36,131 nucleotides of DNA from Anaerolineales bacterium. Its GTDB lineage: Bacteria > Chloroflexota > Anaerolineae > Anaerolineales > Villigracilaceae. The notes under the pieces are model-generated. The model worked only from the letters and a program-made list of their open reading frames with translations, was not told the origin of the DNA and ran no database searches. The position numbers were made by a program, and so were the translations under genes. The DNA lies in assembly GCA_011389535.1 (NCBI GenBank), contig JAABUE010000011.1, forward strand, positions 1 to 36,131, written 5' to 3'. Positions 16,153 to 24,054 of the stretch are shown here, one piece after another (positions within the stretch are counted from its first letter, which is position 1; each line of letters begins with the position of its first letter).

Positions 16153-16180
16153 TTGACGCACCTGAATCTCACCATAAAAT
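16153..16180 (+). promoter_or_regulatory. Predicted promoter of the BCD-type transporter
   Basis: TTGACG (16153-16158), a 16-base spacer, then TAAAAT (16175-16180). The expected start is near 16186, at the foot of the leader hairpin. Confidence 0.6.
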
Positions 16181-16183
16181 AAT

Positions 16184-16249
16184 CTTGCGAAGGATAATCT
16201 GTCGGGATAGCCTGTGCCAGCAATCCGGCCGGGTTGGCCTTCGCAAGGA
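16184..16249 (+). promoter_or_regulatory. Long-range leader hairpin overlapping the ribosome binding site
   Basis: CTTGCGAAGG (16184-16193) and CCTTCGCAAG (16238-16247) are perfect inverted repeats that enclose 44 bases with smaller GGAT/ATCC and CCGG pairings. The right arm overlaps the only purine-rich site, AAGGA (16245-16249), ahead of the transporter start. The leader could therefore hide the ribosome binding site, as in riboswitches or thermosensors. I do not recognise a known riboswitch class. The same repeat could instead be a DNA operator. Confidence 0.5.
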
Positions 16250-16261
16250 TATATTTTGCAG

Positions 16262-17575
16262 ATGTCACCTATGCTCCGTAAACGCCTCCAACTTGGTCTC
16301 ATCCATGTAGCTGTCGCCATGACGCTCGTTCCGATCAACAGCACGCTCAACCGCGTCATGATCAAAGAGTTAGCCATCTCGGCCACGCTGGTTGCATTGC
16401 TGGCCTCTCTGCCGTATTTATTTTCCCCCATCCAAGTTGCTATCGGTTCTTACTCCGACCGTCATCCGATTTTCGGATTACGGCGTACACCCTATATCCT
16501 GGTTGGGCTCATCCTGTGCGTGCTGGGCGTGATCGTCTCACCCCGGGTTGCCTTTCTGATGTCCGAAAACCTGAGCCTGGGTATCCTGGCGGGCATCTTC
16601 GCTTTCGGGGCCTGGGGCATGGGCTATAATCTTTCCAGCGTTTCGTATCTTTCGCTGGCATCCGAAATCTCCGGTGAGGAGGGGCGCGGCAAGACCATCG
16701 CGATCATGTGGTTCATGATGATCGTCAGCATCATTGGGACAGCGATTGGCATCAGCCATATGGTGGACCCTTACACCCCTGAAGCTATGATCCGGGCCTT
16801 TGAGGTGGTGGGCGCCTCTGCCCTGGCCCTGGGCCTGCTCGGCCTGCTCCGGCTGGAATCGCGCACCAAAATTGATTCCGTCAAAGCCGGGGCCGAAACC
16901 TATACCGTCAAACAAATGATGTCTGCTATCTTTGATAATCCGGTTGCTAAAACTTTCTTCATCTACCTGCTTTTACTCCTGGCCGCCTTGCTCGGGCAAG
17001 ATGTTCTGCTTGAGCCCTTTGGCGCCGAAGCTTTTGGCATGACCGTGACAGAGACAACGCGCATCACCTCGATTTGGGGGACGTTCGTGCTGGTTGCCAT
17101 TATCATCGCCGGCCTGTTGGAGGGACGCGTGCATAAGCGCGTTGTGGCGCAGGTTGGTAACCTCGGCGCGCTGGCGGGATTTGTCGTGATCGTCTTGAGC
17201 GGATTCCTGGGCAGCCTGGGAACTTTCTATAGCGGCGTCAGCCTGCTTGGCATCGGTACCGGGCTTTCTACGGTAGCCAATCTATCGCTTATGTTCGACC
17301 TGACCGTGGCTGGGAACGTCGGCCTGTATATAGGCGCATGGGGTTTCTCCAACGCGCTGAGCAGGTTGACGGGATCGCTGCTCGGCGGGATCGTCCGCGA
17401 TGGGGTGACACAGGCTACAGGCCTGGCCTTGAGCGGGTATTTGGTGGTGTTCGCGATCGAAGCCGTTATGCTGGCCGCCGCGGCGTTGATGCTGGCGCGA
17501 ATTGATGTGTCCGCATTCAAGCGCAAGGCTGCTGAACCGTCTTTCGTTGAGAAAGTGGCCCTGGCAGCGGAATGA
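16262..17575 (+). CDS. MFS transporter of the PucC/BCD (light-harvesting associated) family
   Basis: Twelve-helix membrane protein of about 437 residues. The start MLRKRLQLGLIHVAVAMTLVPINSTLNRVMIKEL, read in pieces, together with SPIQVAIGSYSDRHPIFGLRRTPYI is the signature of the PucC/LhaA/BCD group. Known members act in bacteriochlorophyll or light-harvesting complex assembly in phototrophs. No photosynthesis gene is in the window, so its role here is open. ATG 16262 (MSPMLRK) is used and ATG 16271 is an alternative; an open frame reaching 16214 runs through the leader hairpin and is not used. The stop overlaps the next gene's ATG, so the two are coupled. Confidence 0.82.
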   Translation: MSPMLRKRLQLGLIHVAVAMTLVPINSTLNRVMIKELAISATLVALLASLPYLFSPIQVAIGSYSDRHPIFGLRRTPYILVGLILCVLGVIVSPRVAFLMSENLSLGILAGIFAFGAWGMGYNLSSVSYLSLASEISGEEGRGKTIAIMWFMMIVSIIGTAIGISHMVDPYTPEAMIRAFEVVGASALALGLLGLLRLESRTKIDSVKAGAETYTVKQMMSAIFDNPVAKTFFIYLLLLLAALLGQDVLLEPFGAEAFGMTVTETTRITSIWGTFVLVAIIIAGLLEGRVHKRVVAQVGNLGALAGFVVIVLSGFLGSLGTFYSGVSLLGIGTGLSTVANLSLMFDLTVAGNVGLYIGAWGFSNALSRLTGSLLGGIVRDGVTQATGLALSGYLVVFAIEAVMLAAAALMLARIDVSAFKRKAAEPSFVEKVALAAE

Positions 17576-18210
17576 TGCTGATGAACGAATGGCTTTCCTT
17601 GAGCGCAGCGGCTGAACTGCTGGGAGTGCATCCCAACACTGTCCGCTTATGGTCTGATAAGGGTTTATTGCCTGTCCATCGTACCCAGGGGGGGCATCGC
17701 CGCTACAAGCGCGACGAAGTGCTGCTCTGGGCTCAGACCGCTCGCGAAACCCACACTGTGCACCCTGAAGATATGATGCAGTCGGCGATCCGCAACGTGC
17801 GCATGCAGATCACCGAAGGGCGGCTGGAGGCTGAAAGCTGGTACCAAAAACTGGATAGCGATGCCCGCGCCCAGTATCGTTTGGGCGCCCGTTCGCTTTT
17901 CCAGGGGTTGATGAACTACCTGGCCTCTACGAATGAAGATGCGGCTTCCGAAGCCTTTGCAGTGGGATACGAGTACGCTTCGCGCGCGCGCCGCTATAAC
18001 TTGAGCTATGTAGACGCCACCCGCGCCTTTATGTTTTTTCGCAGTGTGTTGATCGAGTCAGTCATGAAAGTATATAGCGAAGCCAACATCCCTTCCGGCA
18101 AGGCCTGGGAAGAGATGCTGGGTAAAATGCATACCTATACAGACCAGATTTTAATCAGCTTATTGGATACGTATAAAGCTTTAGAGACAAATACAAACGG
18201 AAAGGGCTGA
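17572..18210 (+). CDS. MerR-type HTH regulator with RsbRD-like helical sensor domain
   Basis: 212 residues. The N-terminus is a DNA-binding winged helix of the MerR/excisionase type (WLSLSAAAELLGVHPNTVRLWSDKGLLP followed by the wing GGHRRYKRDEV). Residues about 70-205 are all-helical. The segment EAFAVGYEYASRARRYNLSYVDATRAFMFFR resembles the RsbT co-antagonist (RsbRD_N) fold used as a sensory module. No metal-binding cysteines typical of MerR itself are seen. The ATG overlaps the transporter stop (ATGA), so it most likely controls this transporter or its substrate pathway. The ligand is unknown. Confidence 0.78.
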   Translation: MMLMNEWLSLSAAAELLGVHPNTVRLWSDKGLLPVHRTQGGHRRYKRDEVLLWAQTARETHTVHPEDMMQSAIRNVRMQITEGRLEAESWYQKLDSDARAQYRLGARSLFQGLMNYLASTNEDAASEAFAVGYEYASRARRYNLSYVDATRAFMFFRSVLIESVMKVYSEANIPSGKAWEEMLGKMHTYTDQILISLLDTYKALETNTNGKG

Positions 18211-18300
18211 CCCCCAGCCCCTCCCCCAAATCCGGATATTTACTACGAAAGGTCCCAAAGAGCCATTTCTGCTGAAGTTCGCGAAAATGGGGAGGCAGGG
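18211..18300. other. Short gap with repeat remnant
   Basis: Begins with a C-rich remnant (CCCCCAGCCCCTCCCCC) of the palindromic family seen at 2514 and 9433. No gene or terminator hairpin is evident. The downstream gene's -10 box starts at 18301. Confidence 0.4.
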
Positions 18301-18306
18301 TATAAT
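18301..18306 (+). promoter_or_regulatory. -10 box giving a leaderless DUF6391-like mRNA
   Basis: Perfect TATAAT with six bases before the ATG at 18313. An AGGAGG-free upstream and this spacing predict a leaderless transcript. Confidence 0.65.
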
Positions 18307-18312
18307 CAACTT

Positions 18313-18813
18313 ATGATTTTAGACTTACCACATATCCTGGCAACTCGCCGTAATCACGCCCTCGAGCACGCCACCATTCACATTCTCTCGGCGAAATACC
18401 CCGAACTGCATATGGCCGGGCATTCCAACCCGACCGGTTTCTACATGATTGGCAACGTCACGACAGAAGATTTAAAAGCTGCCGTGTCAGAAGCCTGGAC
18501 CCGTTTACGCGCTGGCGAAAGAAAGCTGGCTATCCATCCTGGCTGTGGGACGAATTTAGCCACCAGCATGGTCATGTCCGGGACGTTGGCCTGGTTCCCG
18601 ATGAGCGGTGTCAAATCCAACCGGCGCCGTTTCTGGCTGCTGCCTTTTGCAATTGGGTTCGGCATCCTTGGTTATGCGCTCAGCCGGCCTCTGGGACCGA
18701 AGCTGCAGGAAAAATATACCACCGAAGCTGATTTAGGCGACTTACAGGTTGAAGACATCGTCCCCGTGCGCAAACGCGGTGTAGCCATCCATCGTGTAAT
18801 TACAAAGAATTAA
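18313..18813 (+). CDS. DUF6391-like membrane protein
   Basis: 166 residues, function unknown. The motif RRNHALEHATIHIL (12-25) with two closely spaced His and a Glu, the block AGHSNPTGFYMIGNV, and HPGCGTNLATSMVMSG match what I recall of the DUF6391 family of Chloroflexota and Cyanobacteria. Two weak hydrophobic segments flank an Arg-rich loop (SNRRRFWLLPFAIGFGILGYAL), so it is probably membrane-associated. The HALEHAT arrangement looks like a metal site, which is inference. The stop codon lies at the edge of a palindromic repeat. It is transcribed from a leaderless promoter. Confidence 0.7.
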   Translation: MILDLPHILATRRNHALEHATIHILSAKYPELHMAGHSNPTGFYMIGNVTTEDLKAAVSEAWTRLRAGERKLAIHPGCGTNLATSMVMSGTLAWFPMSGVKSNRRRFWLLPFAIGFGILGYALSRPLGPKLQEKYTTEADLGDLQVEDIVPVRKRGVAIHRVITKN

Positions 18814-18898
18814 CCGCGGAGCACGCAAAGAGCGCAGAGATTTTAAGATTTTTCTCTGCGGACTCCGCGTTCTTCGCATCCCGTAAGGGACTGCGGTT
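18812..18898. repeat. Palindromic element over the DUF6391-like stop codon
   Basis: Outer arms AACCGC (18812-18817) and GCGGTT (18893-18898), inner arms CGCAGAGA (18833-18840) and TCTCTGCG (18853-18860), and a GCGGA/TCCGC pair between. It covers nearly the whole gap to holA and includes the TAA at 18811-18813. Confidence 0.65.
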
Positions 18899-18907
18899 CC
18901 AAAATCT

Positions 18908-19876
18908 ATGCCCAACGTTTACTTCCTCTTCGGCAACGACGAATTCGCCATTGCACGCCGCCTGAAAGAGTTTGCGTCTGATTTCCCCGACCGGACCAGC
19001 GCAGAAATGAACACGGCGCGCCTCGACGCGCGCGCGATGACCATGAACGATCTGAACATGGCCGTCAACGCAATGCCGTTTTTGGCTCCCAAACGCCTGG
19101 TATTGCTGTCCGAGCCTTCGGCGAAGTATAGCAAACCCAATGAGCGCAAGAAGTTCGAAGAGTTCATCGAAAAAGTACCTGACACAGCGCGTCTGGTTCT
19201 TTACGAAGGGATCGAACCCAAAGAGGTAGAGAAACACTGGCTGGTGAAATGGATCGCGAAGAATAACAAGCTGGTCAAAACGCAGGCTTTTATGCTGCCG
19301 CGCCCATGGGAGATGACCGGCTGGATCGTCAACGAGACCAAATCCCAGGGCGGTGAGATCGAACCGGCCGCCGCTGCCAAGCTGGCTGAAATGGTTGGCG
19401 TGAACACCCGCCAGGCAGGGCAGGAGATCGCCAAACTGCTGGCTTACGTCAACTGGGAGAGGCAGGTCAGGGTCCAGGATGTGGAAGCGGTCAGCATCGT
19501 CACGGCGGAGGAGAGCATTTTCGATTTCGTCGACGCGCTGGCAAACGGGGATGGCAAGTCCGCCCAGCATCTGTTACATCGTTTGTTGGAGAATGAGGAT
19601 GCCTTCTCGTTCTGGGGGATGGTCATCCGCCAGTTCCGCCTGCTGCTGCTGGCGCGCGAAGTGCTGGATGCGCATGGCAGCAAGGAAGATGTGACCCGGG
19701 CGCTGGGAGTTCATCCGTTCGTGGCCGAAAAAACGACCGGACAGGCGCGCAGCTTCACGCTACCCGTACTGGAGAAAATCTATCACCGGCTGTTGGAGAT
19801 CGACGAGGGGGCAAAAACAGGCCAGGTCACGCTGGACCTGGCCCTGGATACACTGGTGGTGGAGTTGACGCACTAG
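18908..19876 (+). CDS. holA: DNA polymerase III subunit delta
   Basis: Clamp-loader delta subunit that opens the beta sliding clamp. The 322 residues are the usual length. The N-terminus VYFLFGNDEFAIARRLKEF, the block LNMAVNAMPFLAPKRLVLLSEP and the conserved ESIFDFVDALANGD near residue 200 are diagnostic. The C-terminal helical collar domain (ENEDAFSFWGMVIRQFRLLLLARE) is intact. It ends six bases before the convergent propeller lipoprotein gene, with no obvious terminator between. No Shine-Dalgarno is clear; the ATG at 18908 is the only start giving the family N-terminus. Confidence 0.93.
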   Translation: MPNVYFLFGNDEFAIARRLKEFASDFPDRTSAEMNTARLDARAMTMNDLNMAVNAMPFLAPKRLVLLSEPSAKYSKPNERKKFEEFIEKVPDTARLVLYEGIEPKEVEKHWLVKWIAKNNKLVKTQAFMLPRPWEMTGWIVNETKSQGGEIEPAAAAKLAEMVGVNTRQAGQEIAKLLAYVNWERQVRVQDVEAVSIVTAEESIFDFVDALANGDGKSAQHLLHRLLENEDAFSFWGMVIRQFRLLLLAREVLDAHGSKEDVTRALGVHPFVAEKTTGQARSFTLPVLEKIYHRLLEIDEGAKTGQVTLDLALDTLVVELTH

Positions 19877-19882
19877 TTCACT

Positions 19883-20983
19883 TTACTGAGAACCCGTTCT
19901 GATCACGATCAATTTGTCAGTTCCCGACTCGGCTCCCCATACTTCGCCGGGTCTGCCCAGGATCTGGCGCACCTGCGCGTTCGGGCTGGGGATTTCGTAA
20001 ACGGTAAACTGCTCGAGGGCAGGGTCGAAGCGCACGAGCGCATTCGCGCCGAAGTCGCTCAACCAGACCATATCCTGCTCATCGACGTAAACGGCATAGG
20101 CGCGCGGGCCGTTCCCGGGCAGCATCCATTCACGCCATGACCCATCGGCCGGATCGTAGACCCCAACCTGCCCCGCATCCCATTCGCTGACCCAGACCCT
20201 GCCTCTAGAATCAGACCAGACGCGCCGCGCGCCCTGGCCCGGCGTGGGCGGTTCCAACACCGAAACGTCGTTTGTCGTCGCGTCAATCCGGCCGACATAG
20301 CTGCCAGCCAGTGAGGCATAGTAGACCACACCGTCGGGCGTTGCCGTGATGCCATACGGACCGCGCCCGCGCGGCGCGTCGAAGACCTGCAGCTCCCCCG
20401 TTGAGGGATCGAGACGGCCATAGATGCCGCTCTGTCCCGTGAACCAGAGCACACCGTCGCGGTCGAAGACGGCCGTATTAAGGTTGGCATACCCACTGCC
20501 GGCAGGCAACGGGAAAACCTGAACCGCTTCTGTCTGTGAGTCGACCCGTACGATGGCATTCAAGCCGCTGTCCGTGATCCACGCGGCGCCATCGGGACCG
20601 GCGATCACGCCATGTGGCGCGGACCCGGACCCAAGCGGGATGTGATGCGTTTCGCCTGTGGCCGGATCCAGCCGCCCCAGCTCGCCCGAGCGCTGCGCGG
20701 TGTACCAGACCGACCCATCCGCAGCGGGCGCAACGTCATGCGGGTGTGATCCCGCCGGAACCGGATATTCTTGAATCGTATATTCCGAAGGGGAGAGCGG
20801 ACTTTCTGCCGTCGGCTCAGTGACCGGTGTTTCTGCAGAAGATCCGGTTGGCGCGGATGGCTCGCCGGCGGTTGGCTCGATGCTGGCAGTTGGCAGTTGG
20901 ATTGTTTGGGTAGGAGGGGTTGGTGCGCTGGTGCAGCCTGCCAGCAGGGCGATAACAATAAGGGTCATACTTACCCGGAACAT
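19883..20983 (-). CDS. Lipoprotein with streptogramin lyase-like beta-propeller
   Basis: 366 residues. A signal peptide ends in the lipobox LLAGC (Cys16), followed by a long Thr/Pro/Ser/Glu linker (about 17-65) and then a seven-bladed propeller of the virginiamycin B lyase (Vgb) type. Repeats such as HDVAPAADGSVWYTAQRSGELGRLDP, GVIAGPDGAAWITDSG and GITATPDGVVYYASL show the blade pattern. The His/Glu catalytic residues of true Vgb are not clearly present, so it may be a binding or sensing propeller rather than an antibiotic lyase. AAAGGAG precedes the ATG. Predicted at the outer face of the cytoplasmic membrane. Convergent with holA. Confidence 0.8.
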   Translation of the reverse strand: MFRVSMTLIVIALLAGCTSAPTPPTQTIQLPTASIEPTAGEPSAPTGSSAETPVTEPTAESPLSPSEYTIQEYPVPAGSHPHDVAPAADGSVWYTAQRSGELGRLDPATGETHHIPLGSGSAPHGVIAGPDGAAWITDSGLNAIVRVDSQTEAVQVFPLPAGSGYANLNTAVFDRDGVLWFTGQSGIYGRLDPSTGELQVFDAPRGRGPYGITATPDGVVYYASLAGSYVGRIDATTNDVSVLEPPTPGQGARRVWSDSRGRVWVSEWDAGQVGVYDPADGSWREWMLPGNGPRAYAVYVDEQDMVWLSDFGANALVRFDPALEQFTVYEIPSPNAQVRQILGRPGEVWGAESGTDKLIVIRTGSQ

Positions 20984-21060
20984 ATTTACTCCTTTTCACT
21001 TCTAAAACAAATTCTCCTGTGCCAATCAATTTTACTCGCCAGTTTCTTCAAGCATGGTTT

Positions 21061-21768
21061 TCACTCCAGCTTATTTGTTGCCGCTACAATCAAATCCGTT
21101 ACGGTTACTTCATCGACCAGCATGTGGAAATGGCCTGCCTCCAGTTCGTATACCGGCCAGCCATCTTCCTGCGCCCTGGCAGCTACACTTTGGTAAGGCG
21201 CGCTGAACCGGATATAAACGCAGGGCGCGTCCGGCCAGCCACTGAACACTGGGATGGGTTCCGTGAAAAAGGGTAACGCGCGCGGCTGCATCTCAGCAAT
21301 CATTTGCTTACGCAGTGTCTCGTCCGGGATGACTTCGCTCAGGTCATCGAAGTCCCAGGTCGGGTAACGGCTACCGCGCTCTAACTCCTGCTGGAATTGC
21401 TCTGCCCACTCTAGATCCTCTGCCTTCATCAGATCGAGACGGCTGGCGCCATCCCGTGGAACACTTGCATCCACAAACACATAGGTGTGAACAGGGTTTG
21501 CGAGCGACTGGCGGATGGCAGGCAATAACGGTCCGGCGCCGCTGTGACCAACCAGGGTGACAGGTTGGCTCTCGGGGATATGGGCGAGCGCATGCAAAAC
21601 GGATTCAGTATGTTGTATCCAAAAAGGTTGGTTTGAATCAGGCCTGTTGCTCAAAATTGGGACAATACCCTTTATGTCACGCTTCTTCATCTTGCTGGCA
21701 ACCAGTTTCCAGGACGACGGGCCGACCAGGGGACTGTGGACAAGTACAAAAAGATTATCCCTGTTCAT
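21061..21768 (-). CDS. Alpha/beta hydrolase
   Basis: 235 residues of the alpha/beta-hydrolase fold without signal peptide. The nucleophile elbow is GHSGAG with Ser76, the first strand is LFVLVHSPLVGPSSW, and the catalytic His is likely in AGHFHML near residue 217. The acid residue is less certain (the DAPCVYIRFS region). It follows the alkyltransferase-like gene by eight bases and has no Shine-Dalgarno, so translation is probably coupled. The substrate is unknown. Confidence 0.8.
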   Translation of the reverse strand: MNRDNLFVLVHSPLVGPSSWKLVASKMKKRDIKGIVPILSNRPDSNQPFWIQHTESVLHALAHIPESQPVTLVGHSGAGPLLPAIRQSLANPVHTYVFVDASVPRDGASRLDLMKAEDLEWAEQFQQELERGSRYPTWDFDDLSEVIPDETLRKQMIAEMQPRALPFFTEPIPVFSGWPDAPCVYIRFSAPYQSVAARAQEDGWPVYELEAGHFHMLVDEVTVTDLIVAATNKLE

Positions 21769-21776
21769 TTGCTTCG

Positions 21777-22163
21777 TTAAAACAACGTTTCTTGCCGTGG
21801 CTCGGTTTCGTCTCCTGGTCCTTTCCAGCCATACTTTTTCAAATCGATGCGCCCCTTGTCGTTGAATACCACCCCTTCTTCCAGCAGCAATTCTTTTTGT
21901 TTTTGCGCGCCAGGGCGTTCACTGATCTCGCCTTTCGAATTGATCACCCGCTGCCAGGGCACATCATCCGGGCAGGCTGCCATCGCACTGCCCACCCAGC
22001 GCGGGCCGAAGGCTTTGTAGGTCTCGAACTCCACGCCCGCCGGCGGGGGGATCATCAATGCGATCTGCCCGTAGGTGGCAACTTTGCCATGCGGGATCTG
22101 GCGCACAAGATCCCAGACCTTTGAATGGTAGGCATGCAAGTTAGGGGGAGATGTGTAACGCAT
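21777..22163 (-). CDS. atl: Alkyltransferase-like protein (ATL, non-catalytic MGMT homologue)
   Basis: 128 residues covering only the DNA-binding domain of O6-alkylguanine alkyltransferases. The active-site PCHRV is replaced by PWQRVI (69-74) with Trp70 in place of the nucleophilic Cys. The conserved Tyr31 and the probable Arg finger Arg55 remain (HGKVATYGQIA, GPRWVGSAMA). ATL proteins bind O6-alkylguanine without repairing it and mark the lesion for nucleotide excision repair. GGAGG precedes the ATG. It is co-oriented and closely spaced with the alpha/beta hydrolase. The C-terminus is longer and more charged than the shortest ATLs. Confidence 0.88.
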   Translation of the reverse strand: MRYTSPPNLHAYHSKVWDLVRQIPHGKVATYGQIALMIPPPAGVEFETYKAFGPRWVGSAMAACPDDVPWQRVINSKGEISERPGAQKQKELLLEEGVVFNDKGRIDLKKYGWKGPGDETEPRQETLF

Positions 22164-22182
22164 ATGAACCTCCGATCAGACT

Positions 22183-22232
22183 GAGGACGGTGGACCGAAG
22201 ACCGCTTATGGCTTTAACGGTCTTCCGTCCTC
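22183..22232. repeat. Palindromic repeat upstream of atl
   Basis: GAGGACGG (22183-22190) pairs with CCGTCCTC (22225-22232) and GAAGACCG (22197-22204) with CGGTCTTC (22218-22225), a bulged hairpin. A related AGACCGT/ACGGTCT element lies at 23550-23567, downstream of the ASCH gene and upstream of the aldo/keto reductase. Confidence 0.6.
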
Positions 22233-22242
22233 GGCCACCCGT

Positions 22243-22518
22243 CTATTCTACAAACTTTGCGCCGCTGATCTGCTTGTCTTGCAATTGCTTCGCTGCATCG
22301 AAATTAAGTTGAACTTCGATTTGCTGGAAGCAGAGTCCGCTGCCCATCAACACCTTTCGGACGCGGTATCGGCCTTCGTCATCCAGGCTCAGGTCATTGT
22401 TCACACTAACTTTTCCCTCGATGGTCTCGCCGCAGCGGTCACAGCGGATGGTGAAGGTATAAAAGTCAGAGCTTGATGAAGCGGTTCCGCCGCCAAATAG
22501 TTTTTTGAGAAAGCCCAT
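22243..22518 (-). CDS. Small Cys-containing protein of unknown function
   Basis: 91 residues, not recognised. It starts with a basic amphipathic stretch and a Gly/Ser linker (MGFLKKLFGGGTASSSS), then FTIRCDRCGETIEG, a single C-x2-C knuckle, then a beta-rich domain with GSGLCFQQIEVQLNFD. Three cysteines could bind a metal together with another ligand, which is inference. It starts two bases after the aldo/keto reductase stop, so it belongs to the same transcript. A probable CCTTGAAGGAGTAG-type ribosome site overlaps the end of the upstream gene. Confidence 0.72.
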   Translation of the reverse strand: MGFLKKLFGGGTASSSSDFYTFTIRCDRCGETIEGKVSVNNDLSLDDEGRYRVRKVLMGSGLCFQQIEVQLNFDAAKQLQDKQISGAKFVE

Positions 22519-22520
22519 TG

Positions 22521-23522
22521 CTACTCCTTCAAGATAGTTTCGATCTGATCCAACTCATCTTCGGAAAAGCTAAGTTTATCCAGTGTGGCAAGATTGTCCT
22601 TGAGCTGTTCCACGCTGCTGGAGCCGATCAGCGCAGAGGTCACCACCGGTTTGCGCAGAACCCAGGCGATCGCCATCTGGGCCAGCGATTGGCCGCGCGA
22701 TCTGGCAAGCTCGTTCAATTGGCCCACCCTGGGGAGATTCGCTTTCACATCGTCGGGGGTCAGCCAGACACGCTCGGTTTTGCTGGCGCGCGCGTCAGAT
22801 GGGATGCCTTCCAGGTAACGGTCGGTCAGCTGTCCCTGGGCGAGAGGCGAGAAGACGATGCAGCCGATGCCCTCATCGTCCAGTACGTTTAATAGACCTG
22901 CTTCCACCCAGCGGTCGAGCATGCTGTAGCGCGGCTGGTGGATCAGGCAGGGCGTCCCCAGGTCCCGCAGGATGCGGGCCGCTTCGCGCGTCCGGTCGGG
23001 ACCGTAGTTGGAGAGGCCGACGTACAGCGCTTTCCCCTGCCGGACGGCTGAATCGAGCGCGCCCATGGTCTCCTCCAGCGGCGTGTCGGGGTCGGGACGG
23101 TGGCTGTAGAAGATGTCCACGTAGTCGAGCCCCATACGCTGCAGGGACTGGTCCAGGCTGGCGAGGAGGTATTTGCGCGAGCCCCACTCGCCATACGGGC
23201 CGGGCCACATATCATAGCCGGCCTTGGTGGAAATGATCAGCTCGTCGCGGTAAGGGGCAAAGTCCTGTTTCAGGAGCAGGCCAAAGGTCGTCTCGGCGGA
23301 GCCGGGCGGCGGACCGTAATTGTTGCCCAGGTCGAAGTGCGTGATCCCCCGGTCGAAGGCGTAACGCGCCATGGCGCGCGCGTTCTCGAGCGGGTCCACG
23401 CCGCCGAAGTTGTACCACAAGCCGAGCGAGATGGCGGGCAGTTTCAGCCCGCTGCGCCCGACACGGTTATAGCGCATATCGTCGTAGCGGGTTTCGTCGG
23501 CGGTATAGATTGTAGATGACAT
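22521..23522 (-). CDS. Aldo/keto reductase, YghZ/MgrA-like
   Basis: NADPH-dependent TIM-barrel reductase of 333 residues. The catalytic tetrad can be placed: Asp and Tyr in THFDLGNNYGPPPGSAE, Lys in ISTKAGYDMW, and His in IFYSHRPDPDTPLEE. The opening MRYNRVGRSGLKLPAISLGLWYNFG and the LIHQPRYSMLDRW block resemble the E. coli YghZ (L-glyceraldehyde 3-phosphate reductase) and Kv-beta group. The C-terminal nucleotide-binding loop VVTSALIGSSSVEQL is intact. It starts at 23522, or possibly at the internal Met of MRYNRVG. Substrate inferred only from subfamily. Confidence 0.9.
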   Translation of the reverse strand: MSSTIYTADETRYDDMRYNRVGRSGLKLPAISLGLWYNFGGVDPLENARAMARYAFDRGITHFDLGNNYGPPPGSAETTFGLLLKQDFAPYRDELIISTKAGYDMWPGPYGEWGSRKYLLASLDQSLQRMGLDYVDIFYSHRPDPDTPLEETMGALDSAVRQGKALYVGLSNYGPDRTREAARILRDLGTPCLIHQPRYSMLDRWVEAGLLNVLDDEGIGCIVFSPLAQGQLTDRYLEGIPSDARASKTERVWLTPDDVKANLPRVGQLNELARSRGQSLAQMAIAWVLRKPVVTSALIGSSSVEQLKDNLATLDKLSFSEDELDQIETILKE

Positions 23523-23542
23523 AGAAGTTCCTTTTGAGCGCT

Positions 23543-23590
23543 AGGCCGCAGACCGTTTTTACGGTCTACGGTCAACTGTCTACGGTCTAT
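23543..23590. repeat. Imperfect palindromic repeat between ASCH and AKR genes
   Basis: AGACCGT (23550-23556), four T, ACGGTCT (23561-23567), then further copies of ACGGTC (to about 23588). It is related to the element upstream of atl. In the minus-strand reading it may act as a weak hairpin after the ASCH gene. Its right edge touches the ASCH stop codon region (23587). Confidence 0.5.
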
Positions 23591-24054
23591 TTATAGATCA
23601 ACCGGAACCGCTCACAGACGAGCGGCATCTCCTCGCTGAACTCCCTGCCGATCTTGGACAGGGAACGGGAAAAGAACTGCCGGTGGGCCTCCCGCCAATA
23701 TGCCAGGGACAAGTCGCCTTCGCCCTCTTCGCGGGCAAACTCGGCGTCCACTTCGTTGTACATGCGGAGGGTGACTTCGGTATTCTCAACGATGCATAAC
23801 GGCTCCCCGCGTCCGTCCACGACGATGGTGACTGATCCCGTTTCAGGAGGCGATTCGCCCTCCGCCTGCCACTCCCAGAGCGCGGAGCAGGTGGCGGTCT
23901 TCGTGCCAACCGCGATCAACGCGCCCAGCTCGTCAGCCATCTCAGGGCTGTCGCCCCAGCCTTCGGAGATGTAGGTCTTGTCCCGGTACGGGGAATCGTA
24001 GGGCAGCTTCGAAAGGAATTTATGCCAGTAGGATTCGAGTGTTTCATTGTTCAC
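23587..24054 (-). CDS. ASCH domain protein
   Basis: About 155 residues of the ASCH fold, a PUA-related RNA-binding beta-barrel. The family motif GTKTATCSALWEW (about 50-62) and the later LSLAYWREAHRQFFS segment are clear. Some ASCH proteins act on modified nucleosides (for example YqfB amidohydrolase), but no function can be assigned here. The GTG at 24054 is preferred because it overlaps the surE stop in a GTGA and follows a GGAAC. A TTG at 24069 would add five residues. Co-transcribed with surE. Confidence 0.85.
   Translation of the reverse strand: MNNETLESYWHKFLSKLPYDSPYRDKTYISEGWGDSPEMADELGALIAVGTKTATCSALWEWQAEGESPPETGSVTIVVDGRGEPLCIVENTEVTLRMYNEVDAEFAREEGEGDLSLAYWREAHRQFFSRSLSKIGREFSEEMPLVCERFRLIYK

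Noticed and set aside
16184-16249. Purine or other known riboswitch in the transporter leader
   Set aside because: ATAATC next to the stem recalls the purine class, but the conserved J2/3 and loop sequences are missing; no other known consensus fits.
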